The position numbers and the translations under genes were made by a program. This document shows positions 25,301 through 33,774 of a DNA stretch of 64,000 bases, in pieces (within the stretch, counting starts at the first letter, position 1; each line of letters begins with the position of its first letter). Origin of the DNA: UBA7434 sp042090785 (GTDB lineage Bacteria > Pseudomonadota > Gammaproteobacteria > Pseudomonadales > UBA7434). The notes beneath the pieces were generated by a model. That model did no database searches. It saw only the letters and a program-made list of their open reading frames with translations, and was not told where the DNA came from. The stretch spans positions 1 to 64,000 of the forward strand of contig JBELIP010000005.1 of assembly GCA_042090785.1 (NCBI GenBank). The letters are read 5' to 3'.

Positions 25301-26539
25301 ATGTCATTGGTTCCGCGCGCCGACGCTTTCACTTCTGCATGTAAGCGACATACCGTTATGGTCGGTGATGTTGCTGTGGGTGGCGATTCACCCGTGGTAG
25401 TGCAGTCTATGACCAATACCGATACGGCGAATGTCGATGCCACAGCGCAGCAAATTATAGAGCTGGCCGAGGCCGGTTCTGAGCTTGTGCGTATCACGGT
25501 TAATAATGACGAGTCTGCCGCTGCCGTTCCCTATATTAAAGAGCGTCTGCAAATTAGAAATATCTCGGTACCGCTGGTTGGAGACTTTCATTTTAACGGC
25601 CACAAATTACTGACCGATAATCCCGCCTGCGCCGAAGCGTTAGATAAATACCGTATAAACCCCGGCAATGTGGGGCGTGGTGCTAAAAAAGATGCGCAGT
25701 TTAGCGAAATGATTGAAATTGCTTGCCGTTATGACAAGCCTGTTCGCATTGGTGTTAACTGGGGGAGTCTTGATCAAGCCTTGTTGGCGCGGCTACTCGA
25801 TGAAAACGCTAAGCATGCTGAGCCACGTGATTTACAAGTGATTATGCAAGACGCGGTTATTCAATCGGCGTTAGAGAGCGCAGTTTTAGCCGAAGAAGTG
25901 GGTTTGGGTCGCGATAAAATTATTCTTTCTTGCAAGACCAGTCATGTCCAAGACCTTGTAACAATATATCGCCGCTTAGCTGCAGAGAGTGAATACGCTT
26001 TGCATTTAGGTTTAACCGAAGCGGGTATGGGCTCAAAAGGCATTGTGGCATCAACCGCTGCGTTGGCGCTTTTACTGCAAGATGATATCGGCGACACGAT
26101 TCGAATCTCTTTAACGCCAGAGCCTGGGGGGAGTCGCGTTAAAGAAGTGCAAGTGGCACAAGAAATTTTACAGACCATGGGTTTACGTGCATTCACGCCA
26201 ATGGTTATTGCTTGTCCCGGTTGTGGCCGAACGACGAGTACTTACTTTCAGCAGTTAGCTGAAGAGATTCAAGGCTATTTACGCAATCAAATGCCTGTAT
26301 GGCGCGATAAGCATCCAGGCGTTGAAAATATGAGTGTTGCCGTCATGGGCTGCGTAGTGAATGGCCCAGGTGAGAGTAAGCATGCCAATATTGGTATTAG
26401 CCTGCCCGGCACAGGCGAGCGACCCGTTGCGCCCGTTTATATTGATGGCGAGAAAGATGTGACCCTAAAGGGCGACCGTATTGCGGAAGAGTTTCAGGCT
26501 TTGGTAGAGGACTATGTTGTTGCCCATTATTCGTCATAA
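25301..26539 (+). CDS. ispG: (E)-4-hydroxy-3-methylbut-2-enyl-diphosphate synthase IspG, long type
   Basis: A 412-residue enzyme of the MEP isoprenoid pathway that converts MEcPP to HMBPP with a [4Fe-4S] cluster. Cys305 and Cys308 (ACPGCGRTT) and Cys351 (MGCVVNGPGE) are the cluster ligands. The sequence follows the long IspG class usual in Alpha- and Betaproteobacteria (INPGNVGRGAKKD, IGVNWGSLDQ, LTEAGMGSKGIVAS, SLTPEPGG, GISLPGTGE), not the ~370-residue gammaproteobacterial type. It also lies outside its usual place between rodZ and hisS. Being a cluster-dependent enzyme just downstream of isc makes functional sense. Possible xenologous replacement. Confidence 0.93.
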   Translation: MSLVPRADAFTSACKRHTVMVGDVAVGGDSPVVVQSMTNTDTANVDATAQQIIELAEAGSELVRITVNNDESAAAVPYIKERLQIRNISVPLVGDFHFNGHKLLTDNPACAEALDKYRINPGNVGRGAKKDAQFSEMIEIACRYDKPVRIGVNWGSLDQALLARLLDENAKHAEPRDLQVIMQDAVIQSALESAVLAEEVGLGRDKIILSCKTSHVQDLVTIYRRLAAESEYALHLGLTEAGMGSKGIVASTAALALLLQDDIGDTIRISLTPEPGGSRVKEVQVAQEILQTMGLRAFTPMVIACPGCGRTTSTYFQQLAEEIQGYLRNQMPVWRDKHPGVENMSVAVMGCVVNGPGESKHANIGISLPGTGERPVAPVYIDGEKDVTLKGDRIAEEFQALVEDYVVAHYSS

Positions 26540-26658
26540 GTGAAGGCTTGCTGTGGTGCGGCAGAGTTGGCCTTAGCGTTTTACAGCATTTGTGCACTTT
26601 TCTTTGTAACATCCTGAATTAATTACAGTTTCTCCCTCTCGTTTAGGCGGTCTTTCAA

Positions 26659-26687
26659 TTGCGATTGGGCGGCTTAATCTCTATAAT
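26659..26687 (+). promoter_or_regulatory. Predicted sigma-70 promoter of ndk
   Basis: TTGCGA (26659-26664), a 17-bp spacer and a perfect TATAAT (26682-26687) in the 257-bp gap before ndk; it implies a ~100-nt leader. Confidence 0.65.
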
Positions 26688-26796
26688 CCGCCGACTTTAC
26701 TAATCTTCATAGGCCTAGCAACGAACACTTGCTGTCGGTGAGTGCTGGTTAGTCTTATAACCCTTTGAAATAACTAGTTAAAACGGAGATTCACCC

Positions 26797-27222
26797 ATGG
26801 GCGTAGAGCGCACCTTTTCTATTGTTAAACCTGATGCAGTGGCAAAAAATGTTATTGGCGAAATTTATGCACGTTTTGAAAAAGCAGGCTTGAAAATTGC
26901 TGCTTCTAAAATGTTACATTTAAGCCGCGAAAAAGCCGGTGGTTTTTATGCCGAGCACGAAGGTCGTCCTTTCTATAATGATCTTGTTGATTTTATGACT
27001 TCAGGCCCAGTGATGGTGCAAGTGCTTGAAGGTGAAAATGCGGTTGTACTTAATCGCGATTTAATGGGCGCAACTAACCCACAAGAAGCTGATGCCGGAA
27101 CTATTCGTGCCGACTTTGCTCACTCAATCGACGCCAATGCCGTTCACGGTTCTGATTCGCCTGAATCAGCAGCGCGTGAAATTGCTTACTTTTTTGCGGA
27201 TGATGAAATCTGCCCACGCTAA
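26797..27222 (+). CDS. ndk: Nucleoside diphosphate kinase
   Basis: A 141-residue enzyme. Phospho-accepting His117 lies in NAVHGSDS, and ERTFSIVKPDAV at the N-terminus is the family signature. It transfers the gamma-phosphate between nucleoside triphosphates and diphosphates. ACGGAG precedes the ATG. The ndk-rlmN-pilW-rodZ order is that of Pseudomonas. Confidence 0.97.
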   Translation: MGVERTFSIVKPDAVAKNVIGEIYARFEKAGLKIAASKMLHLSREKAGGFYAEHEGRPFYNDLVDFMTSGPVMVQVLEGENAVVLNRDLMGATNPQEADAGTIRADFAHSIDANAVHGSDSPESAAREIAYFFADDEICPR

Positions 27223-27282
27223 GGTATTAGTGAGTAATCATTTTATTCACTAACGAAAGCATACTAGCGACAACTTAATGTC

Positions 27283-28500
27283 ATGAGTAACGAAACGGAA
27301 AAGCTAAGCGTCACAGAAGTACCTAGCAAAGTGAATTTGCTAGGTATGACGCAAGCTCGCTTAATTGACTATATGAAGTCGTTAGGTGAAAAACCGTTTC
27401 GTGCTAAACAATTAATGAAGTGGATTCATCACTGCGGTGTCGATGACTTTGCCGTGATGACAGACTTGAGTAAGGCGTTGCGTGAAAAACTCAGCCGTAT
27501 TGCCGAAGTGCGAGCGCCCGAAATTGTGAGTCAAGAAGATTCAGTTGATGGCACTCGCAAATGGGTGCTGCGCGTTCATAATGGCGGTTGTATAGAAACC
27601 GTTTATATCCCCGAAAAAGGCCGCGGCACATTATGTGTTTCTTCGCAGGTTGGCTGCAGTTTAGATTGCAGTTTTTGCTCAACGGGCAAGCAAGGTTTTC
27701 AAAACGATTTAACGGCTGCTGAAATTATTGGTCAGGTGTGGTTGGCAGTTAAATCGTTTAACGGTTTTGAGGCGCAGCAAAAACGTGCTATTAAAGAAAC
27801 CCTCGTTGACGAAGATGACGTTGAACGCCGCGTCACTAATGTGGTGATGATGGGTATGGGCGAGCCGCTAATGAACTTCGACAATGTTGTCGACTCTATG
27901 TCTCTTATGATGGACGATTTAGCTTTTGGTTTATCTAAGCGTCGTGTGACCCTGAGCACCTCGGGTGTAGTACCCATGCTGGATAAGTTAGGTGAGGTGA
28001 GCGATTGTTCGTTAGCTATTTCACTGCATGCACCTAACGATGAGCTGCGAAGCCAGTTGGTGCCGATAAATAAAAAATACCCGATTGCCATGCTGTTGGA
28101 ATCTAGCTTGCGCTATATTAACGGTTTGTCTGACAACAAGCGCGTTATTACAATCGAGTATACACTGATAGATAAGATTAATGATTCGCAGCCATTGGCG
28201 CATGAGTTAGTTGAGCTATTAAAAGATGTACCTTGCAAAATTAATTTAATCCCTTTTAACCCGTTTCCGCTATCGGATTATCAGCGGCCGAGTAATAATC
28301 GGGTAAAAGCGTTTCAACGAATTTTGAACGAAGCCGGCTTTATTGCGCCTATTCGCACTACGCGAGGCGATGATATTGATGCGGCTTGCGGGCAGCTTGT
28401 TGGGCAAGTAGCTGATCGTACACGGCGCAACGAGCGCTATCTTAATGCGCAAGCCGTTGCAGATGAGCAACCGGTACGCATTGTTGGAGGTACTGAATAA
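27283..28500 (+). CDS. rlmN: Dual-specificity 23S rRNA/tRNA m2A methyltransferase RlmN
   Basis: A 405-residue radical-SAM enzyme that methylates C2 of A2503 in 23S rRNA and A37 in some tRNAs. The cluster motif is Cys125-x3-Cys129-x2-Cys132 (GCSLDCSFCSTGKQGF). VVMMGMGEPLMN and the C-terminal resolving cysteine in DDIDAACGQL are intact. The N-terminal ~20 residues are extra relative to the core. pilW starts immediately after the stop. Confidence 0.96.
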   Translation: MSNETEKLSVTEVPSKVNLLGMTQARLIDYMKSLGEKPFRAKQLMKWIHHCGVDDFAVMTDLSKALREKLSRIAEVRAPEIVSQEDSVDGTRKWVLRVHNGGCIETVYIPEKGRGTLCVSSQVGCSLDCSFCSTGKQGFQNDLTAAEIIGQVWLAVKSFNGFEAQQKRAIKETLVDEDDVERRVTNVVMMGMGEPLMNFDNVVDSMSLMMDDLAFGLSKRRVTLSTSGVVPMLDKLGEVSDCSLAISLHAPNDELRSQLVPINKKYPIAMLLESSLRYINGLSDNKRVITIEYTLIDKINDSQPLAHELVELLKDVPCKINLIPFNPFPLSDYQRPSNNRVKAFQRILNEAGFIAPIRTTRGDDIDAACGQLVGQVADRTRRNERYLNAQAVADEQPVRIVGGTE

Positions 28501-29304
28501 ATGTCAGAACTAAATACCCTCGTATTATCGAGTACACGATGTATCCGTGTTTTATTAGGTTTGTTGTTGATGTTAACGCTGTCGGCATGCGTAACCACGC
28601 AGCGTGGTGGTTTTGATAAGCCTGTTAGCACCGATGAAGCTATTGCCTCGCGTGTGGCAGCCGCTAAACAATATTTATTGAGCCGAAATTTTGAAGCGGC
28701 GCGTCGCCATTTAAAAACCGCTTATGAAATTAACCCCAAGTCTGCTGATGTGCATGATGCATTAGCGCTTACATTTCAATATAGCAGTGAATACGAGCTA
28801 GCAGAATCGCATTATAAAAAAGCCATTAATTTTGGCGAGGGTCAATCACGCTTTCGCTTTAACTATGCCAATTATTTGTATCAACAAAAACGTTTTAAAC
28901 AGGCTGAAGGACAGTTGCAAACCATTGTTGAAGATTCGCTATATGAAAAGCGTGAATCGGCTTTAGTGATGTTAGGTTTATGTCAGCAGCAGTTATTGCA
29001 AGCCGCTAAAGCGCAGCGATCATTTGAGCGAGCATTAATTTTAAATCCGCGTAATACTCGAGTACTGCGTGAATTGTCGATAATGAATTACGAAGCTAAA
29101 AACTTTCAAATTGCTTGGCGTTACTTTCAAAATTATCGCAAAGTTGTCACGCGCCCTGATGCTGAATTATTATTACTAGGCATTGAATTGGCACGCGAGT
29201 TAAACGATGCTAATTCAGAAGCCAGTTATGTGCTGGCCTTGAAAAATCTTTATCCTAATTCTCGAGAATATCAGAGTTATTTACGTCGCCAACAATATGA
29301 ATAA
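28501..29304 (+). CDS. pilW: Type IV pilus biogenesis/stability lipoprotein PilW (PilF)
   Basis: A 267-residue lipoprotein: hydrophobic signal and lipobox LSAC with Cys30. The mature part is tetratricopeptide repeats from about residue 48 (AKQYLLSRNFEAARRHLKTAYEINPKSADVHDALAL...). In Pseudomonas PilF pilots the PilQ secretin to the outer membrane. The ATG abuts the rlmN stop, so translation is coupled; the 3' end overlaps rodZ by 8 bp. No other pilus genes are in the window, as is usual for this locus. Confidence 0.92.
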   Translation: MSELNTLVLSSTRCIRVLLGLLLMLTLSACVTTQRGGFDKPVSTDEAIASRVAAAKQYLLSRNFEAARRHLKTAYEINPKSADVHDALALTFQYSSEYELAESHYKKAINFGEGQSRFRFNYANYLYQQKRFKQAEGQLQTIVEDSLYEKRESALVMLGLCQQQLLQAAKAQRSFERALILNPRNTRVLRELSIMNYEAKNFQIAWRYFQNYRKVVTRPDAELLLLGIELARELNDANSEASYVLALKNLYPNSREYQSYLRRQQYE

Positions 29305-30313
29305 CAGCGAAGACAAACAATCTGCTTTAGATGCAGTTGCTGACAACGAAGCGACTGATCAATCAGATATGACAGCCCCAGCCGCCATAGAAAGCGGACA
29401 GTTAGGTCGCGCACGTGCGCAACTGGGTTTGTCGTTGGCCGATTTATCGGCAGACACGCGAATCCCCAAGCGTCATCTCGCTGCATTAGAAAATCATCAG
29501 GTTGACCGTTTACCAGCTAAGCTGTTTGTCATTGGTTATTTACGTACCTGTGCTGAACGCTTGGGTTTAGAGTTAGACATGCTATTAACTGAGTATGGTG
29601 TGGCCGAAACCATAGTCCGCGATGCGACAGCCAATACCAGTGCTGCCGATACAGTATTAGCAGGGGATACGGCGCATTCAGTATTATCCGCAGGTCCTGG
29701 CATGGCGATTCGCTCCTCTGTTTGGCGTATCACGGCAATGGCAGTTTTGCCGTTACTTTTTATTATTTTATTTGCATGGGCTTATTCGGTACAGGATGAT
29801 GTTGCTACACAGCAAACGGTTATTGAAGCACTGCCTGTGGCTGAAACGCTGTCTGCACCTTTAGGTCAGTTAGCACCTGTGGCGTTAAGTCAGCAAGCTA
29901 TAGAGCAGGAAAGCATAGAACAGCAAAGCGCAGCAGTAGAGGGCGGCGAAGCCACTTCAACCCATGCTATGAATCGTGTTGACGTTGTCAACCCTAATGA
30001 CAATACAACGACCGAGCCGAATGCAAGCTCTGGCTCCGTTCCGGCCGCTATGGCTAGCCAGCATCCATTGCAAGATCGTTTAGTGATTGAGGTGAGTGAA
30101 GATAGCTGGGTGCACATTACCGATGCAGCGGGAAGCCAGCTGTTTCGAGATTTAGCACGAGCAGGCAAAAAAATTGATGTCACTGGTGATTTGCCGTTTA
30201 ACTTACATCTGGGCAATGCGCCGGGTTTAGCTTTAGAGTTAAATGGTTCGCCTTTTGCTATTACCGACTATCGCGATGATAATAGTGTTCGTTTTGTTAT
30301 GAGTCGACGATAA
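29297..30313 (+). CDS. rodZ: Cytoskeleton protein RodZ
   Basis: A 338-residue bitopic protein. Cytoplasmic helix-turn-helix domain (about residues 35-100: GQLGRARAQLGLSLADLSADTRIPKRHLAALE), one membrane helix near 146-166 (AVLPLLFIILFAW), a low-complexity Gln/Glu/Ser linker and a periplasmic DUF4115 beta domain (LVIEVSEDSWVHITDAAG...). RodZ links MreB to the elongation machinery and shapes the cell. Its start lies within the end of pilW. In most relatives ispG follows here; in this window hisS follows directly. Confidence 0.93.
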   Translation: MNNSEDKQSALDAVADNEATDQSDMTAPAAIESGQLGRARAQLGLSLADLSADTRIPKRHLAALENHQVDRLPAKLFVIGYLRTCAERLGLELDMLLTEYGVAETIVRDATANTSAADTVLAGDTAHSVLSAGPGMAIRSSVWRITAMAVLPLLFIILFAWAYSVQDDVATQQTVIEALPVAETLSAPLGQLAPVALSQQAIEQESIEQQSAAVEGGEATSTHAMNRVDVVNPNDNTTTEPNASSGSVPAAMASQHPLQDRLVIEVSEDSWVHITDAAGSQLFRDLARAGKKIDVTGDLPFNLHLGNAPGLALELNGSPFAITDYRDDNSVRFVMSRR

Positions 30314-30350
30314 GCGCTAAAACAACCAATAAACAAGATTGGGTTATTCA

Positions 30351-31622
30351 TTGAAAACAATTCAAGCCGTTCGCGGCATGCACGATATCACTCCAGAGCA
30401 GTCGGGACATTGGTCACGACTAGAGCAAGCTGTGGCAGAAGTATTTAGCAGCTATGCTTACCGCGAAATTCGTATGCCTTTGGTAGAGAGCACACGGTTA
30501 TTTCACCGCTCTATTGGTGAGGTTACCGATATTGTCGAAAAAGAAATGTATACCTTTCCCGATCGCAACGATGAATCGTTAGCGTTAAGACCTGAAGGTA
30601 CTGCAGGTTGTGTGCGAGCAGTTATTGAAAATGGTCTGCTAAATACGCCGCAAAAGCTTTGGTACAACGGGCCAATGTTTCGCTACGAAAAGCCACAGAA
30701 AGGTCGTTATCGTCAGTTTCACCAAATAGGCGCCGAAGTTTTTGGCTATGCCGATGTTGAAGTTGAAGCAGAGATGCTACTACTAAACCAACGTTTTTGG
30801 ACAAGTTTAGGTTTAGAGAAAAACGTCAGTCTGCAATTAAATAATATTGGTGATAGCGAAACGCGTGTCCACTATAAAAAAGCGTTAGTAGAGTATTTAT
30901 CAGCGCATAAAGAGTCTTTGGATGCAGATAGTTTGCGTCGCTTAGATTTAAACCCCATGCGAATTCTTGATAGTAAAAATCGTGATACGCAAAAATTATT
31001 AAATGATGCGCCGCAAATGGCAGGTTTTTTATCTGAAGCATCACTGCAGCGAGTCGAACAGTTAAATGCTTTATTGCACAGTCAAGGCGTTAATGTTGAA
31101 CACAATCCGCGCTTAGTTCGTGGCTTAGATTATTACAACGATACCGTTTTCGAATGGGTAAGTAATGATTTAGGTGCGCAAGGCACTGTGTGCGGTGGTG
31201 GTCGTTATGACGGCTTAGTTGAGCAGTTAGGTGGTAAGCCCATGCCAGCCATTGGTTTTGCTATGGGTGTTGAGCGCTTATACTTATTGTTAGAAGCGCA
31301 AGCTTTTGCATCGTTAAATGGCAGCGATGCACCTGATGCATATTTTATTGTTGCAGCCGACACTTTACAGGCTTTTGCCTTTGACCTTGCCGAACGTTTA
31401 CGCAATGCGCAGCCGGGTTTTAAAATCATGCATAACCTGACCGCAACGAGTATGAAAAGCCAATTCAAGAAGGCCGACAAAAGTGGTGCGCGCTATGCAT
31501 TTGTTATTGGCGAAGATGAAGTGGCCAATGCCAGTGTCACGGTTAAAGATTTACAAAACGGCGAGCAAGCTCAGTATACGGTGGGCGACTCGTTAGCAAG
31601 TTTATTGGCTGGTTTAGCTTAG
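30351..31622 (+). CDS. hisS: Histidyl-tRNA synthetase
   Basis: A class II synthetase of 423 residues (E. coli 424). I prefer TTG 30351 (MKTIQAVRGMHDITPEQ) over the in-frame TTG 30339, because the family begins at this point and GGG lies 7 nt upstream. Motif 2 region MFRYEKPQKGRYRQFHQIGAE, histidine-binding LVRGLDYYNDTVFE and motif 3 GFAMGVERLYLL are intact; the C-terminal anticodon-binding domain follows. It charges tRNA-His. Confidence 0.96.
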   Translation: MKTIQAVRGMHDITPEQSGHWSRLEQAVAEVFSSYAYREIRMPLVESTRLFHRSIGEVTDIVEKEMYTFPDRNDESLALRPEGTAGCVRAVIENGLLNTPQKLWYNGPMFRYEKPQKGRYRQFHQIGAEVFGYADVEVEAEMLLLNQRFWTSLGLEKNVSLQLNNIGDSETRVHYKKALVEYLSAHKESLDADSLRRLDLNPMRILDSKNRDTQKLLNDAPQMAGFLSEASLQRVEQLNALLHSQGVNVEHNPRLVRGLDYYNDTVFEWVSNDLGAQGTVCGGGRYDGLVEQLGGKPMPAIGFAMGVERLYLLLEAQAFASLNGSDAPDAYFIVAADTLQAFAFDLAERLRNAQPGFKIMHNLTATSMKSQFKKADKSGARYAFVIGEDEVANASVTVKDLQNGEQAQYTVGDSLASLLAGLA

Positions 31623-31702
31623 TTTTTCTTGGTTTAAGCTAGTATGAAAATGAATAAGTATTTTACATTGATCATCTTAACGGTGAGTTTAGGAGAGCGG
31701 AC

Positions 31703-32362
31703 TTGAACGAATATAGAACAGACGAAGAGCAAGTTGAAGTTTTAAAAAACTGGTGGAGAGAAAACGGTTCTTCCACTTTAATCAGTATTGCTGTTGCCTT
31801 AGCGATAGTCTTTGGCTGGCGCACTTGGCAGGATAATCAACAAGCAAATATTGATAATGCTTCGTTTGCTTACCAAGAGTTATTAGATGCTGTTGCAGCT
31901 GTCGAGACCGCTCCAGACGATATTAAAATTGCTACTGTTGATTTTATGGCAGAGAATTTAAAAGAAAATTACAGTGGATCGGGTTATAGCCAGTTCGCAG
32001 CGTTCTTAAAAGCGCGACAAGCCGTTAGTGATAATGATTTTGTCACGGCCGAAGAAGAGCTACGTTGGGTTTTAAACAATGAGCCTTCACATGAAATGCG
32101 CTTAGTGACAGAGTTACGTCTTGCTAAAGTGTTATATGCACAAGAAAAATCCGATGAAGCCATGGCATTGTTAGCGCGCGAAGATACCGGCGCATTTGCA
32201 CATGCGTTTCTGGAATTAAAAGGCGACATATTGGTCAATAAAGAAGATTATCAAGGAGCAGTTGATGCCTATACTTTAGCAGAAGCTGCAGTACAGGCGC
32301 TAATTATGAGGCCGCCACAAACCTTGGCAATGAAATTAGCTTACGCTAAAAGCTTTTTATAA
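31703..32362 (+). CDS. yfgM: YfgM-type membrane-anchored TPR protein
   Basis: A 219-residue protein with a TTG start at 31703 and AGGAGAG upstream. A short cytoplasmic N-terminus (EYRTDEEQVEVLKNWWRENG) precedes one membrane helix (about 24-42) and a periplasmic TPR-like region. YfgM associates with the SecYEG translocon and PpiD in E. coli. It lies upstream of bamB, the conserved order. Confidence 0.92.
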   Translation: MNEYRTDEEQVEVLKNWWRENGSSTLISIAVALAIVFGWRTWQDNQQANIDNASFAYQELLDAVAAVETAPDDIKIATVDFMAENLKENYSGSGYSQFAAFLKARQAVSDNDFVTAEEELRWVLNNEPSHEMRLVTELRLAKVLYAQEKSDEAMALLAREDTGAFAHAFLELKGDILVNKEDYQGAVDAYTLAEAAVQALIMRPPQTLAMKLAYAKSFL

Positions 32363-32407
32363 TGTCCTTTTTGTTTTGTAAAACTTCCTTTAAAGAGGGT
32401 TAAAACG

Positions 32408-33619
32408 TTGCCGCAGTCTTTATTATTGTTTGCTCATGTTGCTTGGTTTTTTAAAGCGGTTACTCGAATAGCTAGTGTGTTAAGTGCTTTGGTTGTGTTG
32501 ATGTCGCTAACGGCTTGTGGCTCGAAAGATGGCGATGACGAACTAAGTAAGCCTTTGCCGCTGGAAAAATTTGAAGCAAAAACGCAATTAAAAACGCAAT
32601 GGTCTGCCAATATAGGGCCCGGCCAAGGCGAGCGTTATGACCGTCTTACATTGGGTTTTGATAGCGATGGCGTCTACGCAGCTAATATTAAAGGGCAGGT
32701 TTCACGTTATGGCCTAAAAGGTGGTCTGGCATGGACTAAAAAATTAGCTCCCTTGTCAGCCGGTGTGGGTATTGGTGAATCTTTAGTATTAGTGGCTACA
32801 GCTAACGGCGTTGTTGTGGCGCTAAATAGTGATAATGGTGTTGAGCAATGGCGCAAGGATGTTCGCGGTGAAGTATTAGCGGCGCCGCAGGCAAGTCGCG
32901 GTATAGTTATTGTGCAAACCTATGACGGTCGGTTAATTGGTATGAATGCTGAGAATGGTGATCAGCTTTGGGTGTATACCAGTGATATACCTGTACTTAC
33001 TTTAAGAGGTACGGCGACACCTGTAATAGAAAATGGTATTGCTTACACTGGTTTTGCAACGGGTAAATTAGTTGCTATTGATATTACTAACGGCAATCTG
33101 ATTTGGGATAAACCTGTAGCTATTGCCAAAGGGCAGGCAGAAATTGATCGTATTGTTGATGTTGATGCGTCTCCATTAGTCTCGAGTAATCGTGTTTATG
33201 CTGCCAGCTTTAATGGTTATTTATTTGCGTTTTTAAAGCGTGATGGGCGACCACTATGGCGCTTTGATATATCCAGTTATCGTGAAGTTGCCGAAGGCTT
33301 TAAAAATATTTACGCGGTAGATGAAAGAGGGCGACTTTTTGCTGTTGATGCCGAGTCAGGTGAGCAGCGCTGGGAGCAGTCCGCATTATTAAATAGACAT
33401 TTAAGCGCGCCGGTTGTATTTGGTGGTTTTCTTGTTGTAGCCGATTTAGAGGGCTACATACACGTGATGTCACAAATTGATGGGGCGATTATTGGTCGTG
33501 CCAAAGTTGATGGTTCAGGTGTTAGAGTGCCTATGCGTGCTGTTGATAACTTACTTTATGTTTATTCTAATAAAGGAAAGTTGGCCGCTTATACACTTGA
33601 GAATATCGTCAATAAATAA
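32408..33619 (+). CDS. bamB: Outer-membrane assembly lipoprotein BamB
   Basis: A 403-residue lipoprotein with a TTG start at 32408 and AGAGGG upstream. The lipobox SLTAC places the lipidated Cys at residue 37, an unusually long leader, so a later start is possible. The mature protein is an eight-bladed PQQ-type beta-propeller with repeated GLKGGLAWTKKL, NGVEQWRKDVRG, ENGDQLWVYTSD and SGEQRWEQSA blades. It is part of the BAM complex that inserts outer-membrane barrels such as the TonB receptor in this window. Confidence 0.93.
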   Translation: MPQSLLLFAHVAWFFKAVTRIASVLSALVVLMSLTACGSKDGDDELSKPLPLEKFEAKTQLKTQWSANIGPGQGERYDRLTLGFDSDGVYAANIKGQVSRYGLKGGLAWTKKLAPLSAGVGIGESLVLVATANGVVVALNSDNGVEQWRKDVRGEVLAAPQASRGIVIVQTYDGRLIGMNAENGDQLWVYTSDIPVLTLRGTATPVIENGIAYTGFATGKLVAIDITNGNLIWDKPVAIAKGQAEIDRIVDVDASPLVSSNRVYAASFNGYLFAFLKRDGRPLWRFDISSYREVAEGFKNIYAVDERGRLFAVDAESGEQRWEQSALLNRHLSAPVVFGGFLVVADLEGYIHVMSQIDGAIIGRAKVDGSGVRVPMRAVDNLLYVYSNKGKLAAYTLENIVNK

Positions 33620-33774
33620 AATGTTTAAACAAATATATTCAAAATAGTATGAAAACAATGCGTCTTGTTGGTCAGCAATAAGATGCTTAACAATAAAAGG
33701 CTAAGTGATAATATTAAATCGTTTTAGGCCTTAATTTACCAACTTATTCACCACACGAACGTTCAGGCAACGCT

